Below the pieces are notes generated by a model that did not search any database, was not told where the DNA came from, and saw nothing but the letters and a program-made list of their open reading frames with translations. 64,000 nucleotides of DNA, from the NCBI GenBank assembly GCA_020634415.1, contig JACKBT010000005.1:62001-126000 (forward strand), read 5' to 3'. The DNA comes from Ardenticatenaceae bacterium (GTDB lineage: Bacteria > Chloroflexota > Anaerolineae > Promineifilales > Promineifilaceae). Shown here in pieces: positions 17,181 to 25,566 of this stretch (position 1 is the first letter of the stretch; each line of letters opens with the position of its first letter). Position numbers and translations under genes: made by a program.

Positions 17181-17299
17181 GATTGAACCTGTTTGCTATG
17201 AAGAGAGTACAAGGATATTGACAAAATATCAAGCCTTATCATGGGGGCAGGTGTGATTATTTTCGAGGTAACGGCCGGAAGGCTGGAGCAGTTTCCTTG

Positions 17300-17405
17300 G
17301 TCTTTAAATAATTGATCGGGTAATAAATGTAGAGCGATTTTGTAAATCGCTCGGACGATTTACAAAATCGTCCCACACCCATTACCCGATTTATTTCTTA
17401 AACTG
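17300..17405. repeat. 106-bp structured dispersed element, copy 1
   Basis: Differs at only two positions from 37279-37384. It contains two adjacent small hairpins (AGCGATTT-TGT-AAATCGCT and ACGATTT-ACA-AAATCGT) that are also inverse copies of each other. An outer stem is formed by ATCGGGTAAT / ATTACCCGAT. The element sits between the arms of a perfect 14-bp inverted repeat (17281-17294 and 17411-17424) that does not belong to copy 2. No open reading frame. Confidence 0.85.
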
Positions 17406-17449
17406 CAACAAAACTGCTCCAGCCGGGTGATGCCCAATGCGGATGTCTG

Positions 17450-20400
17450 TTATTCCTGATGGCGTATCAGCGGTAAATGGAGCTGCCAGGAGGGTGGTGT
17501 GAGGATGGTGAGGGCGATGGTGTCGGATACGGCCGTTGCCTCACTACAGTTCCACACCTCTACCGTCACCGTGAAGAGGCCGGAATTGGTGAAGGTGTAG
17601 TTGAGGAGCAGGGGGTTGTCGCTGGTTTGCCCGACCATAACGGCCGTTTGGTCCACGAACACGGTGTAGCTGTAAGGTAAGGTGCTGGCGGCGGGGGTGA
17701 TGGTGGCCGTAAAGGTGATGCTGTCGCCAATGTAGGGGGCAGTGGTGGGGTCGGCTTGCAGGGAAACGGCCGTAATCGGCGCACACACGTCACAGGAAAC
17801 CGTTACCTCACTGGTAAACAGATCAACGGCCTGCCCGCCACAGTTAGACGCGGTGACGGTGTAGGCATATGTGCCGCTAAGGGCAAAGTCAATCCCTTGC
17901 GGATTTTCGTTGGAGCTAGAAGCGGGTGTTCCTTCGGGGAACGACCAGGCCCACGCCAGGGGCAGTTCGCCGCTGTAGATGGGGTAAAAATCTACAGTAC
18001 AGGCATCAACTTCCGTGATCACCTCCGCAATGGCGACTGGCTCACACAGACAGGCATCGAACCAGTTCAAAATCCGCTGCAACACGGCCGCACCATTGGC
18101 GGCATTGGCGTGGGCCAGGGGAACCCACGAGGTGGCAAAGAAGACGGTTTTCCAGTTGCTGCCTGCTTTGTCCACATCCAGGCCATTGCCTCCGGCGGCG
18201 CTGCTGCGGAAGGCGAGCGAACTGCCGCTGCCAGCGGTGATAATATCGCCATAGTCGGTGAAGCCAGCCGGGTAGCTGAGGGTAAACGGCCCCAGGCCAT
18301 CGCCGATGGGGTCGCCCGGAACACCATATTTGGTGGTGGCGTTGCCCTGGTCGTTGGTGAATGAGGCTACACCCAGGTAGGTCTGCCCAAAAGAGGTTAT
18401 GCCCATGTCATACAGGTAATCCTGGCTGGACAGGAAGAGCGTGCCGCCCTCGCTTAAATAGGCGGCCAGATTAGTCTCGTCGGTGCTGTTTGGCCCGGCT
18501 GTGCCATATTTGTCGCCGGAGAACCAGATGATGGTTTGGTAGCCCAGCATCTCGTCCAGGGTGGGGCCGTCGCCTTCACCAACGTCAAAGATGTCGTAGG
18601 CTGCACCGAGATTGTCCAGGGCGGCGGTGTAGTAGGGGCGCACATCGGGGGCGTTGTTGTCGTCGTCTACCAGGAGGATGCAGGCGAAGGGGGTGAGGAT
18701 GAAGTTTTGGGTTTGGGATTGCTGGAGGTTAATGGCGCGTTCTTGGGCGTGGTGGGCAACGGCCGTTACTCGCATTATATATTCTCCGGCGGGCAGTGTG
18801 GCACTGTAATAACCGGTGGTTGGCTCGGTGTCTACGCTTATGGGGGTATCGGCGAAGGTGATGTGGGCGGCCAGCGGCTGGCCTGTGTCTTGGGTGGTGA
18901 CTGTGCCGGAGATGGTGTAGCGGGGGGCGGTTGGCAGGGTGAAGTTTTGGGTGGTGGTGGTGTTGGTGATGATGGTAACGCCGGGAATGGTGACGGGCAG
19001 ATAGCCATATGCCTGGGCGGTTACGGTGTAGGTGCCTATGGCGAGGGGGTGGGTGTAGTAGCCGGTGGGGTCGGTAACGGCCGTTACCACTTTGCCGCCC
19101 AGCCCGGCCATGTTCACCGTAGCATCGGCTAGAGGTGTGCCGCCATTTTGGGCTGTCACTTGCCCATCCAGATAGCCCTGATCGTCAGCAATTAAACAGC
19201 CTGTCATGTGGGCAAAGCTGCCGATGCTGGCGCGAACGAATTCCGTGAAATAGTCGAGATCGGCGTGACTGAGCAGATCGTTGGTGGTGTGGTAGTAGGG
19301 GTTAAAGTCGCTGAAGTCTTCAATGCCCAAGATGGCTGTGTAACCATACTGCCAGAAGGAGGCATGGTCGCTGGCACCGGAGCCGTTGGGCTTGATTTCG
19401 GGAATGAGGTTCAGGTTGTAGGCGTTGATGACATCTACCACCAGTTGGGCTTGCTCCAGGGTGGCAGGCATACTGCTGTTGGCGTGCAGATCAATATCGC
19501 GTGAGCTGTTGGGGGTGTTCCAGGCGATCATGTCGAGGTTGAGGACGGCGGCGATGTTGTCGCCATCGTTGAAGGCGCGTTGGGCGTAGGCGTGGCTGCC
19601 ATTTAGCCCTTGCTCCTCGCCCGTCCAAATACCAAAACGGATGGTGCAGTCCCATTGGTATTGGCTGAAAATGTCGGCGGCAATCATGGCGGCGACGACA
19701 CCGCTGGCGTTGTCATCGGCACCGGGGGCGAGAGCGCCAGCGGGCATGTCGTCGAGATGGGCAGAGAGGATGTAGATTTCGTCGGGGTTGTTTTGGCCGG
19801 GGATGGTGGCGATGACGTTGGGATAGGTGGCTCCGCTCCACTGGTGGTATTCGACGGCGAGGCCGAGGTTGGTGAAGTGTTCGCCGACGAATTGGGTGGC
19901 TTTTTGGATGGGTGTGCCGCTGTTGGTGTGGCGGGTGGCGATGGTGTAGGGTGAACCGCCGATGGTGACGGGCCATAGGCCGCTGAGGCTGCCGTCATAG
20001 AGGTAGACGGTGTTGGTGATGACTTGATCCATCATGTTTTGGATGATGGGGTTGGGGTCTATGGCGGTGGTGCGGGGAACGGCCGTTACCATTGGCCAGG
20101 GTTTGGGGTCGAAGGTGATGGGTTGCAGGGGCAAGCCAGCGGCGATGTGTGAGTGGGCGGCGCTGGGTGTGGCGCGAAGTAGCTGCCAGTTTTCGTCGTG
20201 CAGCAGGCTGTGAATATCTTGAGTTGGGGGGATGTGGGTCTGGCCGGGCAGGGGATAGAAGAGGTAGTAGGTGGCGTCGGTGGGGATGGGTTCTAGTAGT
20301 TGATAGGTGAAACCGGCGGCGGTGAGGGCGGCCAGGTGGCTGGCGCTGGTTCCGGCGATGAGGGTTGTGCCGGAACGGCCGTTGGTGTGGGCAAAGAGTG

Positions 20401-20557
20401 TTACGCCGTGGGGCAGGCGTGTGCTGCTGTCGGGGTTGTTGATGGTGATGAGAAGCTGTTCGCTGGTGGCGAGGGGGGTGTTTTGGGCGTGGGTGACGCT
20501 GGCTAAGCCGCTGAGTAGGGCTACCAGTGCCAGGAGTAAAATGGTTTGTGCTTTCAT
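17450..20557 (-). CDS. Secreted M28-family zinc peptidase with PKD domains
   Basis: 1035 residues with a clear signal peptide (1-24, 'LLLALVALLSGLASVTHA'). The M28 catalytic domain (about 225-450) shows the zinc ligands: 'SAHLDD', 'PGADDNASG', 'WTGEEQGL' with the catalytic Glu pair, 'NLDMIAW' and 'YYHTTNDL'. Two carboxypeptidase-regulatory-like beta domains follow (about 460-620). A Rossmann-like region (about 630-850, 'ACILLVDDDN', 'ACL') resembles a ThuA/glutamine-amidotransferase fold, then come two PKD-type domains (about 855-930 and 940-1025). The very C-terminus ends in 'LPLIRHQE' with no sorting signal. Expected to release N-terminal amino acids from peptides outside the cell. AGGAGG precedes the ATG by five bases. 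It is a single-gene unit. Confidence 0.92.
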   Translation of the reverse strand: MKAQTILLLALVALLSGLASVTHAQNTPLATSEQLLITINNPDSSTRLPHGVTLFAHTNGRSGTTLIAGTSASHLAALTAAGFTYQLLEPIPTDATYYLFYPLPGQTHIPPTQDIHSLLHDENWQLLRATPSAAHSHIAAGLPLQPITFDPKPWPMVTAVPRTTAIDPNPIIQNMMDQVITNTVYLYDGSLSGLWPVTIGGSPYTIATRHTNSGTPIQKATQFVGEHFTNLGLAVEYHQWSGATYPNVIATIPGQNNPDEIYILSAHLDDMPAGALAPGADDNASGVVAAMIAADIFSQYQWDCTIRFGIWTGEEQGLNGSHAYAQRAFNDGDNIAAVLNLDMIAWNTPNSSRDIDLHANSSMPATLEQAQLVVDVINAYNLNLIPEIKPNGSGASDHASFWQYGYTAILGIEDFSDFNPYYHTTNDLLSHADLDYFTEFVRASIGSFAHMTGCLIADDQGYLDGQVTAQNGGTPLADATVNMAGLGGKVVTAVTDPTGYYTHPLAIGTYTVTAQAYGYLPVTIPGVTIITNTTTTQNFTLPTAPRYTISGTVTTQDTGQPLAAHITFADTPISVDTEPTTGYYSATLPAGEYIMRVTAVAHHAQERAINLQQSQTQNFILTPFACILLVDDDNNAPDVRPYYTAALDNLGAAYDIFDVGEGDGPTLDEMLGYQTIIWFSGDKYGTAGPNSTDETNLAAYLSEGGTLFLSSQDYLYDMGITSFGQTYLGVASFTNDQGNATTKYGVPGDPIGDGLGPFTLSYPAGFTDYGDIITAGSGSSLAFRSSAAGGNGLDVDKAGSNWKTVFFATSWVPLAHANAANGAAVLQRILNWFDACLCEPVAIAEVITEVDACTVDFYPIYSGELPLAWAWSFPEGTPASSSNENPQGIDFALSGTYAYTVTASNCGGQAVDLFTSEVTVSCDVCAPITAVSLQADPTTAPYIGDSITFTATITPAASTLPYSYTVFVDQTAVMVGQTSDNPLLLNYTFTNSGLFTVTVEVWNCSEATAVSDTIALTILTPPSWQLHLPLIRHQE

Positions 20558-20697
20558 GTGAACCTCCTGCGTTATGGGTGGGGAGTGATGTTACTCCCTG
20601 CCACCAGTGTGGCAGAAGGGGGGCAGGCAACAAGTGATAAACGGCCGTATTCCCTGCGTCGTATGTCATGGGTTGGTTGGTTGTTTGGGGGCGTATT

Positions 20698-20740
20698 CCT
20701 ATAGGTTCGCCTGGGCTGCTGCGCCAGGTGAACCCATAGG
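20698..20740 (-). terminator. Stem-loop after the S1-domain gene
   Basis: 17-base arms (20698-20714 and 20724-20740) match at 15 positions around a nine-base loop, 14 bases past the stop codon of the S1-domain gene. No T-run follows on the minus strand, so termination would be non-canonical. Confidence 0.5.
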
Positions 20741-20753
20741 AAGTGGAGAGGTG

Positions 20754-21869
20754 TTATGCCAGCATGGCGGCTGGCTCATCGGGCAGAACTTGATCCAGGC
20801 TGAGGGCGAGTCTTTCCTGGTTGACATCTATATTGAGGATGTGAACCAGGACGGTATCGCCCGGTTGGACGATGTTTTGGGGGTTGTTGACGTGGGCATC
20901 GCTTAATTTGCTGATGTGGATGAGTCCTTCTACGCCCTCGGCTACTTCGACGAAGGCACCGAAGTCAACGGTGGTGGTGATGGTACCCTCGATTTCGTCG
21001 CCGATGTGGTGGTCTTGGGCGAATTGGGTGAAGGGGGTGGGGAGGAGGATTTTGTGGTTGAGGTTGATGCGACCTCGTTCTGTGTCTATGCCTTCGATGA
21101 GGACTTCGATTTCATCACCGACGGAGAGGAGGTCGGCGGGATGGTTGGGTGGGGTCCAGCTCATCTGGGAGATGTGGAGGAGGCCGTCTACGCCGCCTAA
21201 ATCTATGAAGGCGCCGTATTTGGTGAGGTTGACGACACGGCCGTTTATGACATCGCCGACATTGAGTTCTAGTAGTCGCTGGCGGCGTTTTTCGGCCTGG
21301 GCTTCTTTGATGGAGAAGACGAGCCGCTCTTTGGGGTGGCTGACTTCGATGACTTTGACGGTGACGGTTTGGCCAACTTGTTTGCTTTTGAAGGAGTTGC
21401 GCTGGCTGGTGTTGTGCAGGTGGCGCATGGCGGGGATGTGGGAGTTGGGGACGAAGCCGCGTACTCGACCGAATTGGACGAGGATGCCGCCTTTGTTGTG
21501 CCCGATTATTTCACATTCTACGATTTTTTCGTCGGCCATGAGCCGGGCGGCTTTTTGCCAATCTTGCTGTTCTAGCCCTTTGTTGAGGGAGACGATGAGT
21601 TCTTCGTTGCCGCGGGGGGTGCGCACGACGTAAACGGGTACTTCGTCGCCGCGGGAGAGGTGGCTGAGCAGTTCTTCGTTTAGTTCGATGACTTCGTGGT
21701 AGGGGACGATGGCATCGCGTTTGGCGCCGACGTCAATGAAGAGGGCGTCGTCTTCGATGCGCATGATTTCGCCTTCTAAGATTTGGCCGCGCTGGGGGGT
21801 GGGGATTTCGTATTCTTGGAGTAGATCGGCAAAGGTGGTGTGGGTGTTTTGGGTGAGGGTAGCTGTCAT
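20754..21869 (-). CDS. rpsA: S1-domain RNA-binding protein, probably ribosomal protein S1
   Basis: 371 residues with four S1 OB-fold repeats (about 25-95, 110-175, 195-265, 280-350). Typical strands are 'GEIMRIEDDALFIDVGAKRDAIV', 'GRVVNLTKYGAFIDLGGVDGLLHIS' and 'EVAEGVEGLIHISKL' (read as separate segments; each ends in the consensus G-L-[IL]-H-[IV]-S). Four-repeat S1 proteins are normal in Gram-positive-like and Chloroflexota lineages, against six in E. coli. The chosen ATG has AAGGAA at good spacing; an upstream in-frame start at 21908 has none. It binds mRNA on the 30S subunit. It lies 68 bases downstream of the release-factor-like gene, a suggestive translation pairing. Confidence 0.88.
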   Translation of the reverse strand: MTATLTQNTHTTFADLLQEYEIPTPQRGQILEGEIMRIEDDALFIDVGAKRDAIVPYHEVIELNEELLSHLSRGDEVPVYVVRTPRGNEELIVSLNKGLEQQDWQKAARLMADEKIVECEIIGHNKGGILVQFGRVRGFVPNSHIPAMRHLHNTSQRNSFKSKQVGQTVTVKVIEVSHPKERLVFSIKEAQAEKRRQRLLELNVGDVINGRVVNLTKYGAFIDLGGVDGLLHISQMSWTPPNHPADLLSVGDEIEVLIEGIDTERGRINLNHKILLPTPFTQFAQDHHIGDEIEGTITTTVDFGAFVEVAEGVEGLIHISKLSDAHVNNPQNIVQPGDTVLVHILNIDVNQERLALSLDQVLPDEPAAMLA

Positions 21870-21937
21870 TGATTTCCTTTTGTGATGCGTCAATGATGGA
21901 CACATCACCTATAACGTGGGTAAGGGTGGTTGTGTGG

Positions 21938-23053
21938 TTAGTAGCGGAAGACGGCCGTTACGTGGGCGGCGGCGGGCATTTCTTGGGGGTCTACGGCGTA
22001 GACTGTGCCGCCGTTGAGCAGGGTGTGAACGGCCGTTTCGTCTAGTAAATCTACGGTGTCTGGCTCGGCCTGGTCGCCCAGGTGTATTTCGCCAGTGGTG
22101 GGGTTGTAGTGGCCCCACTGCTGCTGCCCAACGGCCGTAAAGAGGGTGTCTATGCGGCCGCGGTGGGCGGCTTTTAGAACTTGTTGGAGGTTGGCGGAGG
22201 CGCGTTCTGTTTGCGCCAGATTTTGATATTGCTCGGCGGCGGCTGTTTTTTCTTGATTAAAGTTGGTGGCGATGAGCTGCCAGGCTCGCTGCTGTAAATC
22301 GGCGGGCTTGGTTTCGTCGGGGTTGCCGCTGAGGTGTTGGTTATACAAATGGGGGTAGGTGTTGACCTCTTGGTAGAGGGGGAATAGGTAATCTACACAG
22401 GCGAGGATGAGGGGGGTGGTGCTGTTTTGTAAGTGGGTGGTGAGGGTGTCGTTGATCTGGCGGAAGTAGCGGCGCACGGCTCCTTTTTTCTCGGCGCTGA
22501 CTTCGTGACCATGATAAACGGCCGTTTCTCTGGTTCCCATGTGGTATTGCAACTGTTTTTCGTATTCTTCGGCTAATGATTCCGTCATGCTTTGGGGCAG
22601 GTCGGGCAGGGTGACGGGTTTGATGTGATGGCGATTGGCGTTGAAGAGGCGGGTTTTATTTTGGCTGAGGGCGAGTATGTGGAACTGCTCTTTCTGATGG
22701 AGCAGGGGCAGCAGGGGTTTGGTGTGGAAGCGTTGGCCGACGATGACCAGTTGGGGCAGGGTGTGGGGCAGGAAGTAATGTTGGGCAAAGCCGGGGCTGC
22801 TGAAGAGGACGAGGCCGGCATTCGGTGGTTGGTTGAGACGGCCGTTTGTCAACAGATCGAGGGCGGGGGTGAGGAGGTGGTTGGTGTTGCGGGGAACGGC
22901 CGTAAGCTGCTGTTCGGCTTGTTTGATGAGGTTTTTGAGGCGAATACGGTTGGCCTCTCGTTGGTCTGGCTGCCATTGTAGGGGCAGGTAAATGGATAGG
23001 CAGATTGTGTTGTGATGTTCAAATAGTTCTTTTAATTCTTTCTCGGCAAGCAT
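21938..23053 (-). CDS. baeRF3-type release-factor-like protein
   Basis: 371 residues. The layout matches the bacterial archaeo-eukaryotic release factor (baeRF) group, family 3: an N-terminal 'CLSIYLPLQWQPDQREANR' segment (typical 'S-x-Y-x-P ... R-x-R/N-L-K-N-L'), a middle 'YFLPHTLPQLVIVGQRFHTKPLLPLL' type core, 'LALSQNKTRLF', then an eL30/L7Ae-like C-terminal domain starting near 'LQQVLKAAHRGRIDTLF' (motifs quoted in parts). Members are thought to act in ribosome rescue or stress. I see no GGQ. AAGGAG lies just before the ATG. The next gene downstream encodes S1. The family call is confident; the job is not established. Confidence 0.8.
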   Translation of the reverse strand: MLAEKELKELFEHHNTICLSIYLPLQWQPDQREANRIRLKNLIKQAEQQLTAVPRNTNHLLTPALDLLTNGRLNQPPNAGLVLFSSPGFAQHYFLPHTLPQLVIVGQRFHTKPLLPLLHQKEQFHILALSQNKTRLFNANRHHIKPVTLPDLPQSMTESLAEEYEKQLQYHMGTRETAVYHGHEVSAEKKGAVRRYFRQINDTLTTHLQNSTTPLILACVDYLFPLYQEVNTYPHLYNQHLSGNPDETKPADLQQRAWQLIATNFNQEKTAAAEQYQNLAQTERASANLQQVLKAAHRGRIDTLFTAVGQQQWGHYNPTTGEIHLGDQAEPDTVDLLDETAVHTLLNGGTVYAVDPQEMPAAAHVTAVFRY

Positions 23054-23437
23054 ACGTCTCCTTTGTGTCAGTTCCTTTTACCCTAATATATTCTTCGCAT
23101 ATCCGCAAGTGCTGGTGGGGTGGGGTAGGGTATATTTTTAGGTATATTTCAGATTATGGCTAAATGTATTCCCTGATCTGTATCTGTTTTCTATACCGTG
23201 ATATATGGAGACGGCCGTTGCGCCCGGTTATGGTAGAAGGGAGACAGGCCACTCAGGCTTTGTGGTCTTACATGAACAGAGTAGGCTGGTATTTGTATGT
23301 TAATAGGAGTTACGTGGAAGTGCTGTGGCTGGCCTCCTGGCCGAGCCACCTGTCTGGCGCGGTGTGACACCGGCCAGAGCCACTGCGTAAGTCCTACGTT
23401 AAAACATGACCAATACTCAGCAAAAAGGAGCAAGAAA
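23054..23437. other. Divergent intergenic region, about 380 bases
   Basis: Separates the minus-strand release-factor-like gene from the plus-strand CsbD gene, so it must contain two outward promoters, though I see no textbook -35/-10 pair. It holds one ACGGCCGT motif at 23212 and the structured element listed separately. No convincing coding sequence is present. Confidence 0.6.
23299..23403 (+). ncRNA. Candidate structured RNA or palindromic element before csbD-like gene
   Basis: An outer imperfect stem (GTTAATAGGAGTTACG at 23299-23314 with 23386-23403) encloses further helices: GTGGCT/AGCCAC, GGCC-TCCT-GGCC, and CGGTG-TGA-CACCG. The whole could fold as a branched RNA in the 5' leader of the CsbD gene 35 bases downstream, or be a REP-type DNA palindrome. 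No riboswitch family is recognised. Confidence 0.4.
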
Positions 23438-23776
23438 ATGACGTTTAATCGAGATTATTTTGAAGGTAAGTGGCAAAAAACACGCGGGCTGGTGCGCCAG
23501 CGCTGGGCCGAGTTGACGAATGATGACCTGGAGAAGCTGCAAGGCCGTTATGAGCAGTTTGTGGGCTTGTTGCAGGAGAAATATGGCTATACCCGTGATA
23601 AGGCTGAACATGAGATTCAGAATTGGTTGGATGAGGTGGAAACGGGGGCGGAAACGGCCGTTGCCCGTCTCGATACAACAATCAAAAACAAACGCTGGCA
23701 AGCACTGGCAACGACCCTGATGGCCGGGTTTGCCTTTGGCGTATGGGTTGGCCTGAATATGGAAAGCTCATCATAA
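23438..23776 (+). CDS. CsbD-like stress protein with C-terminal membrane helix
   Basis: 112 residues. The N-terminal half has the CsbD-type pattern 'FEGKWQKTRGLVRQRWAELTNDDLEKLQGR' (read in parts: G-K-W, K-x-x-G-x-x-x-x-x-W-x-x-L-T-x-x-D). An amphipathic helix follows, then a short hydrophobic helix (about 90-107, 'ALATTLMAGFAFGVWVG'). CsbD proteins are general stress proteins of unclear mechanism. The C-terminal anchor resembles ElaB/YgaM-type proteins. AAGGAG is eight bases before the ATG. It begins a plus-strand cluster with the PRC-barrel protein (23 bases) and lipid kinase. Confidence 0.88.
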   Translation: MTFNRDYFEGKWQKTRGLVRQRWAELTNDDLEKLQGRYEQFVGLLQEKYGYTRDKAEHEIQNWLDEVETGAETAVARLDTTIKNKRWQALATTLMAGFAFGVWVGLNMESSS

Positions 23777-23799
23777 GGCAGATGAGAAAGGAGCAGTAT

Positions 23800-24573
23800 A
23801 TGATTTTAGCGACAATGAAAGAATTAAACGGTTTTGAACTGCAAGCCAAAGATGGCAAATTGGGCAAAATCGAAGAGCTTTATTTTGATGAAGAAACGTG
23901 GGCCGTTCGTTATCTGGTGGTGAATGTAGGTAATTGGCTGCTGCGCGATTATGTCTTGTTATCCCCCACGAGCGTGGAGGATGTGGATCGTGAGGCGGAA
24001 GTTGTGCGCGTGGCTTTAACGAAAGACCAGATCGAAAACAGCCCCGACATCAACACCCACAAACCCATTTCCCGTGAGAAGGAGGAGCGGCTTCACGCCT
24101 ATTTCAATTGGCCGCCCTATTGGCGGGCCATGCCTATGGTGGCGGCCGGAGCGGCCCCCCATGGTGCCCCTGTGGCCCCCATTGCCCCCTATGATCTGGC
24201 CCCTGAGGAAGAAAAAGAGATGGCGGCCAAAGGTATCCAATCATCGCTGCGCAGCACCAAAGAGGTGTCGGGGTACGATGTGTTTGCCAATGATGGCGAA
24301 TTAGGGCATGTGGAAACCTTTTTGGTGGATACGTTGCGCTGGATTGTGCGCTATGTGGTGGTGGATACGGGAACGTGGCTGCCGGGGCGCAAGGTGCTGA
24401 TTGCCCCGATGTGGGTTTCGGGCATTCGCTGGGCGGATTCGGAGATGTATCTGAAATTGACCCAAAGAGAGGTGGAGACCAGCCCTGAATATGATCCGGA
24501 GCAGCACCTTTACCGTGATTACGAAACACGTTTGTACGACCATTATGGTCAACTGCCTTATTGGGAAGAATAG
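23800..24573 (+). CDS. Double PRC-barrel domain protein
   Basis: 257 residues from an ATG with AAAGGAG upstream. Two PRC-barrel units (about 1-85 and 140-235) share the 'DGKLGKIEELYFDEETWAVRYLVV' / 'DGELGHVETFLVDTLRWIVRYVVV' signature (each quoted as its core; both have G-x-[IV]-E and R-Y-[LV]-V-V). They are joined by an Ala/Pro/Met-rich linker. PRC-barrels are small beta-barrels seen in RimM and photosynthetic reaction centre H subunits, used for protein or RNA contacts. In stress clusters beside CsbD they are common but uncharacterised. No membrane segment. Confidence 0.9.
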   Translation: MILATMKELNGFELQAKDGKLGKIEELYFDEETWAVRYLVVNVGNWLLRDYVLLSPTSVEDVDREAEVVRVALTKDQIENSPDINTHKPISREKEERLHAYFNWPPYWRAMPMVAAGAAPHGAPVAPIAPYDLAPEEEKEMAAKGIQSSLRSTKEVSGYDVFANDGELGHVETFLVDTLRWIVRYVVVDTGTWLPGRKVLIAPMWVSGIRWADSEMYLKLTQREVETSPEYDPEQHLYRDYETRLYDHYGQLPYWEE

Positions 24574-24578
24574 GATGT

Positions 24579-25448
24579 ATGAGCCATAAACGAATTCATG
24601 TGATTATTAATCCAGCAGCGGGGGTGGATGAGCCGATTGTTAATACGTTGAATGATGTGTTTCAGCAGTATGATGTGGATTGGGATGTGGCCCTGACGCA
24701 TGAGAGTGGGGATGCGGCGCGGCTGGCACGGGAGGCTGTGGCGGCGGGGGTGGATGTGGTGGCGGCGTATGGCGGGGATGGCACGATTATGGAGGTGGCG
24801 AATGTGCTGGCAGGGGGTAAGATTCCGCTGGGGCTGCTGCCGGGTGGTACGGGGAATGGCCTGGCGAAGGAGCTGAATCTGCCTCTTGATCTGGCGGAGG
24901 CAACGGCCGTTATCTGCCAGAGTACGCGGGTGCAGGGGGTGGATTTGGCGTTGGTAAACGGCCGTTACAGCACCCTCCACACCTACATCGGCCTGGATGA
25001 ATCCCAACAAGCCCCGCGAGAATCGAAGGATCGTCTGGGTATATTGGCCTATTTGGCAACTATTCTCAAAATCATCAGGGAGCCGCGTGTGGCTCGGTAT
25101 CACATCACTATTGATGGCGTGGAAAGAGAGGCGGAGGGCATTATGTGCCTCATCACCAATGCGATTGGGCTGGGCTTGCAGTGGACACCAACGGCACATA
25201 TCCGGCCCGATGATGGGCTGTTGGATGTGCTAATTTTTAAGAAGGATGTGTTGTCTATTGCTGGCGATTTGTTGGAGGAGTTACGGGAACCAGGTCATCT
25301 GTTTCAGGCGGGGCAGGGGCGCGAGATTACGGTGCGAACGGACTCGCCGCAGCCGGTGCGGGTGGATGGGGAGTTGATTGGGGATACGCCGGTAACGGCC
25401 ATTGTCGCTCCCCAGGCGTTACCGATTCTAGTGCCAATGCCTTCATAA
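24579..25448 (+). CDS. Diacylglycerol/lipid kinase family protein
   Basis: 289 residues of the DAGK catalytic (YegS/DgkB/LCB kinase) family. Substrate and nucleotide motifs are visible: 'VIINPAAG', 'AYGGDGTIMEVA' with the GGDGT nucleotide loop, and 'LPGGTGNGLAKEL'. The C-terminal beta-sandwich ends 'VRVDGELIGDTPV'. It phosphorylates a lipid alcohol using ATP; the exact lipid (diacylglycerol, sphingoid base or undecaprenol) cannot be told. The ATG is five bases after the PRC-barrel stop, so it is the last gene of a three-gene operon. Two ACGGCCGT motifs lie 56 bases apart in the gene (24903, 24959). Confidence 0.93.
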   Translation: MSHKRIHVIINPAAGVDEPIVNTLNDVFQQYDVDWDVALTHESGDAARLAREAVAAGVDVVAAYGGDGTIMEVANVLAGGKIPLGLLPGGTGNGLAKELNLPLDLAEATAVICQSTRVQGVDLALVNGRYSTLHTYIGLDESQQAPRESKDRLGILAYLATILKIIREPRVARYHITIDGVEREAEGIMCLITNAIGLGLQWTPTAHIRPDDGLLDVLIFKKDVLSIAGDLLEELREPGHLFQAGQGREITVRTDSPQPVRVDGELIGDTPVTAIVAPQALPILVPMPS

Positions 25449-25566
25449 ACTTTGTTCCCTTGTAGCTGCAACCAAGTTGTTGGAAAGCTGCTGCAAGGTC
25501 GTCAGATACACCATTGTATCCTTGATAGACACTGCGGAGAGAATATTCTAGCCAGATGTGGATCGC

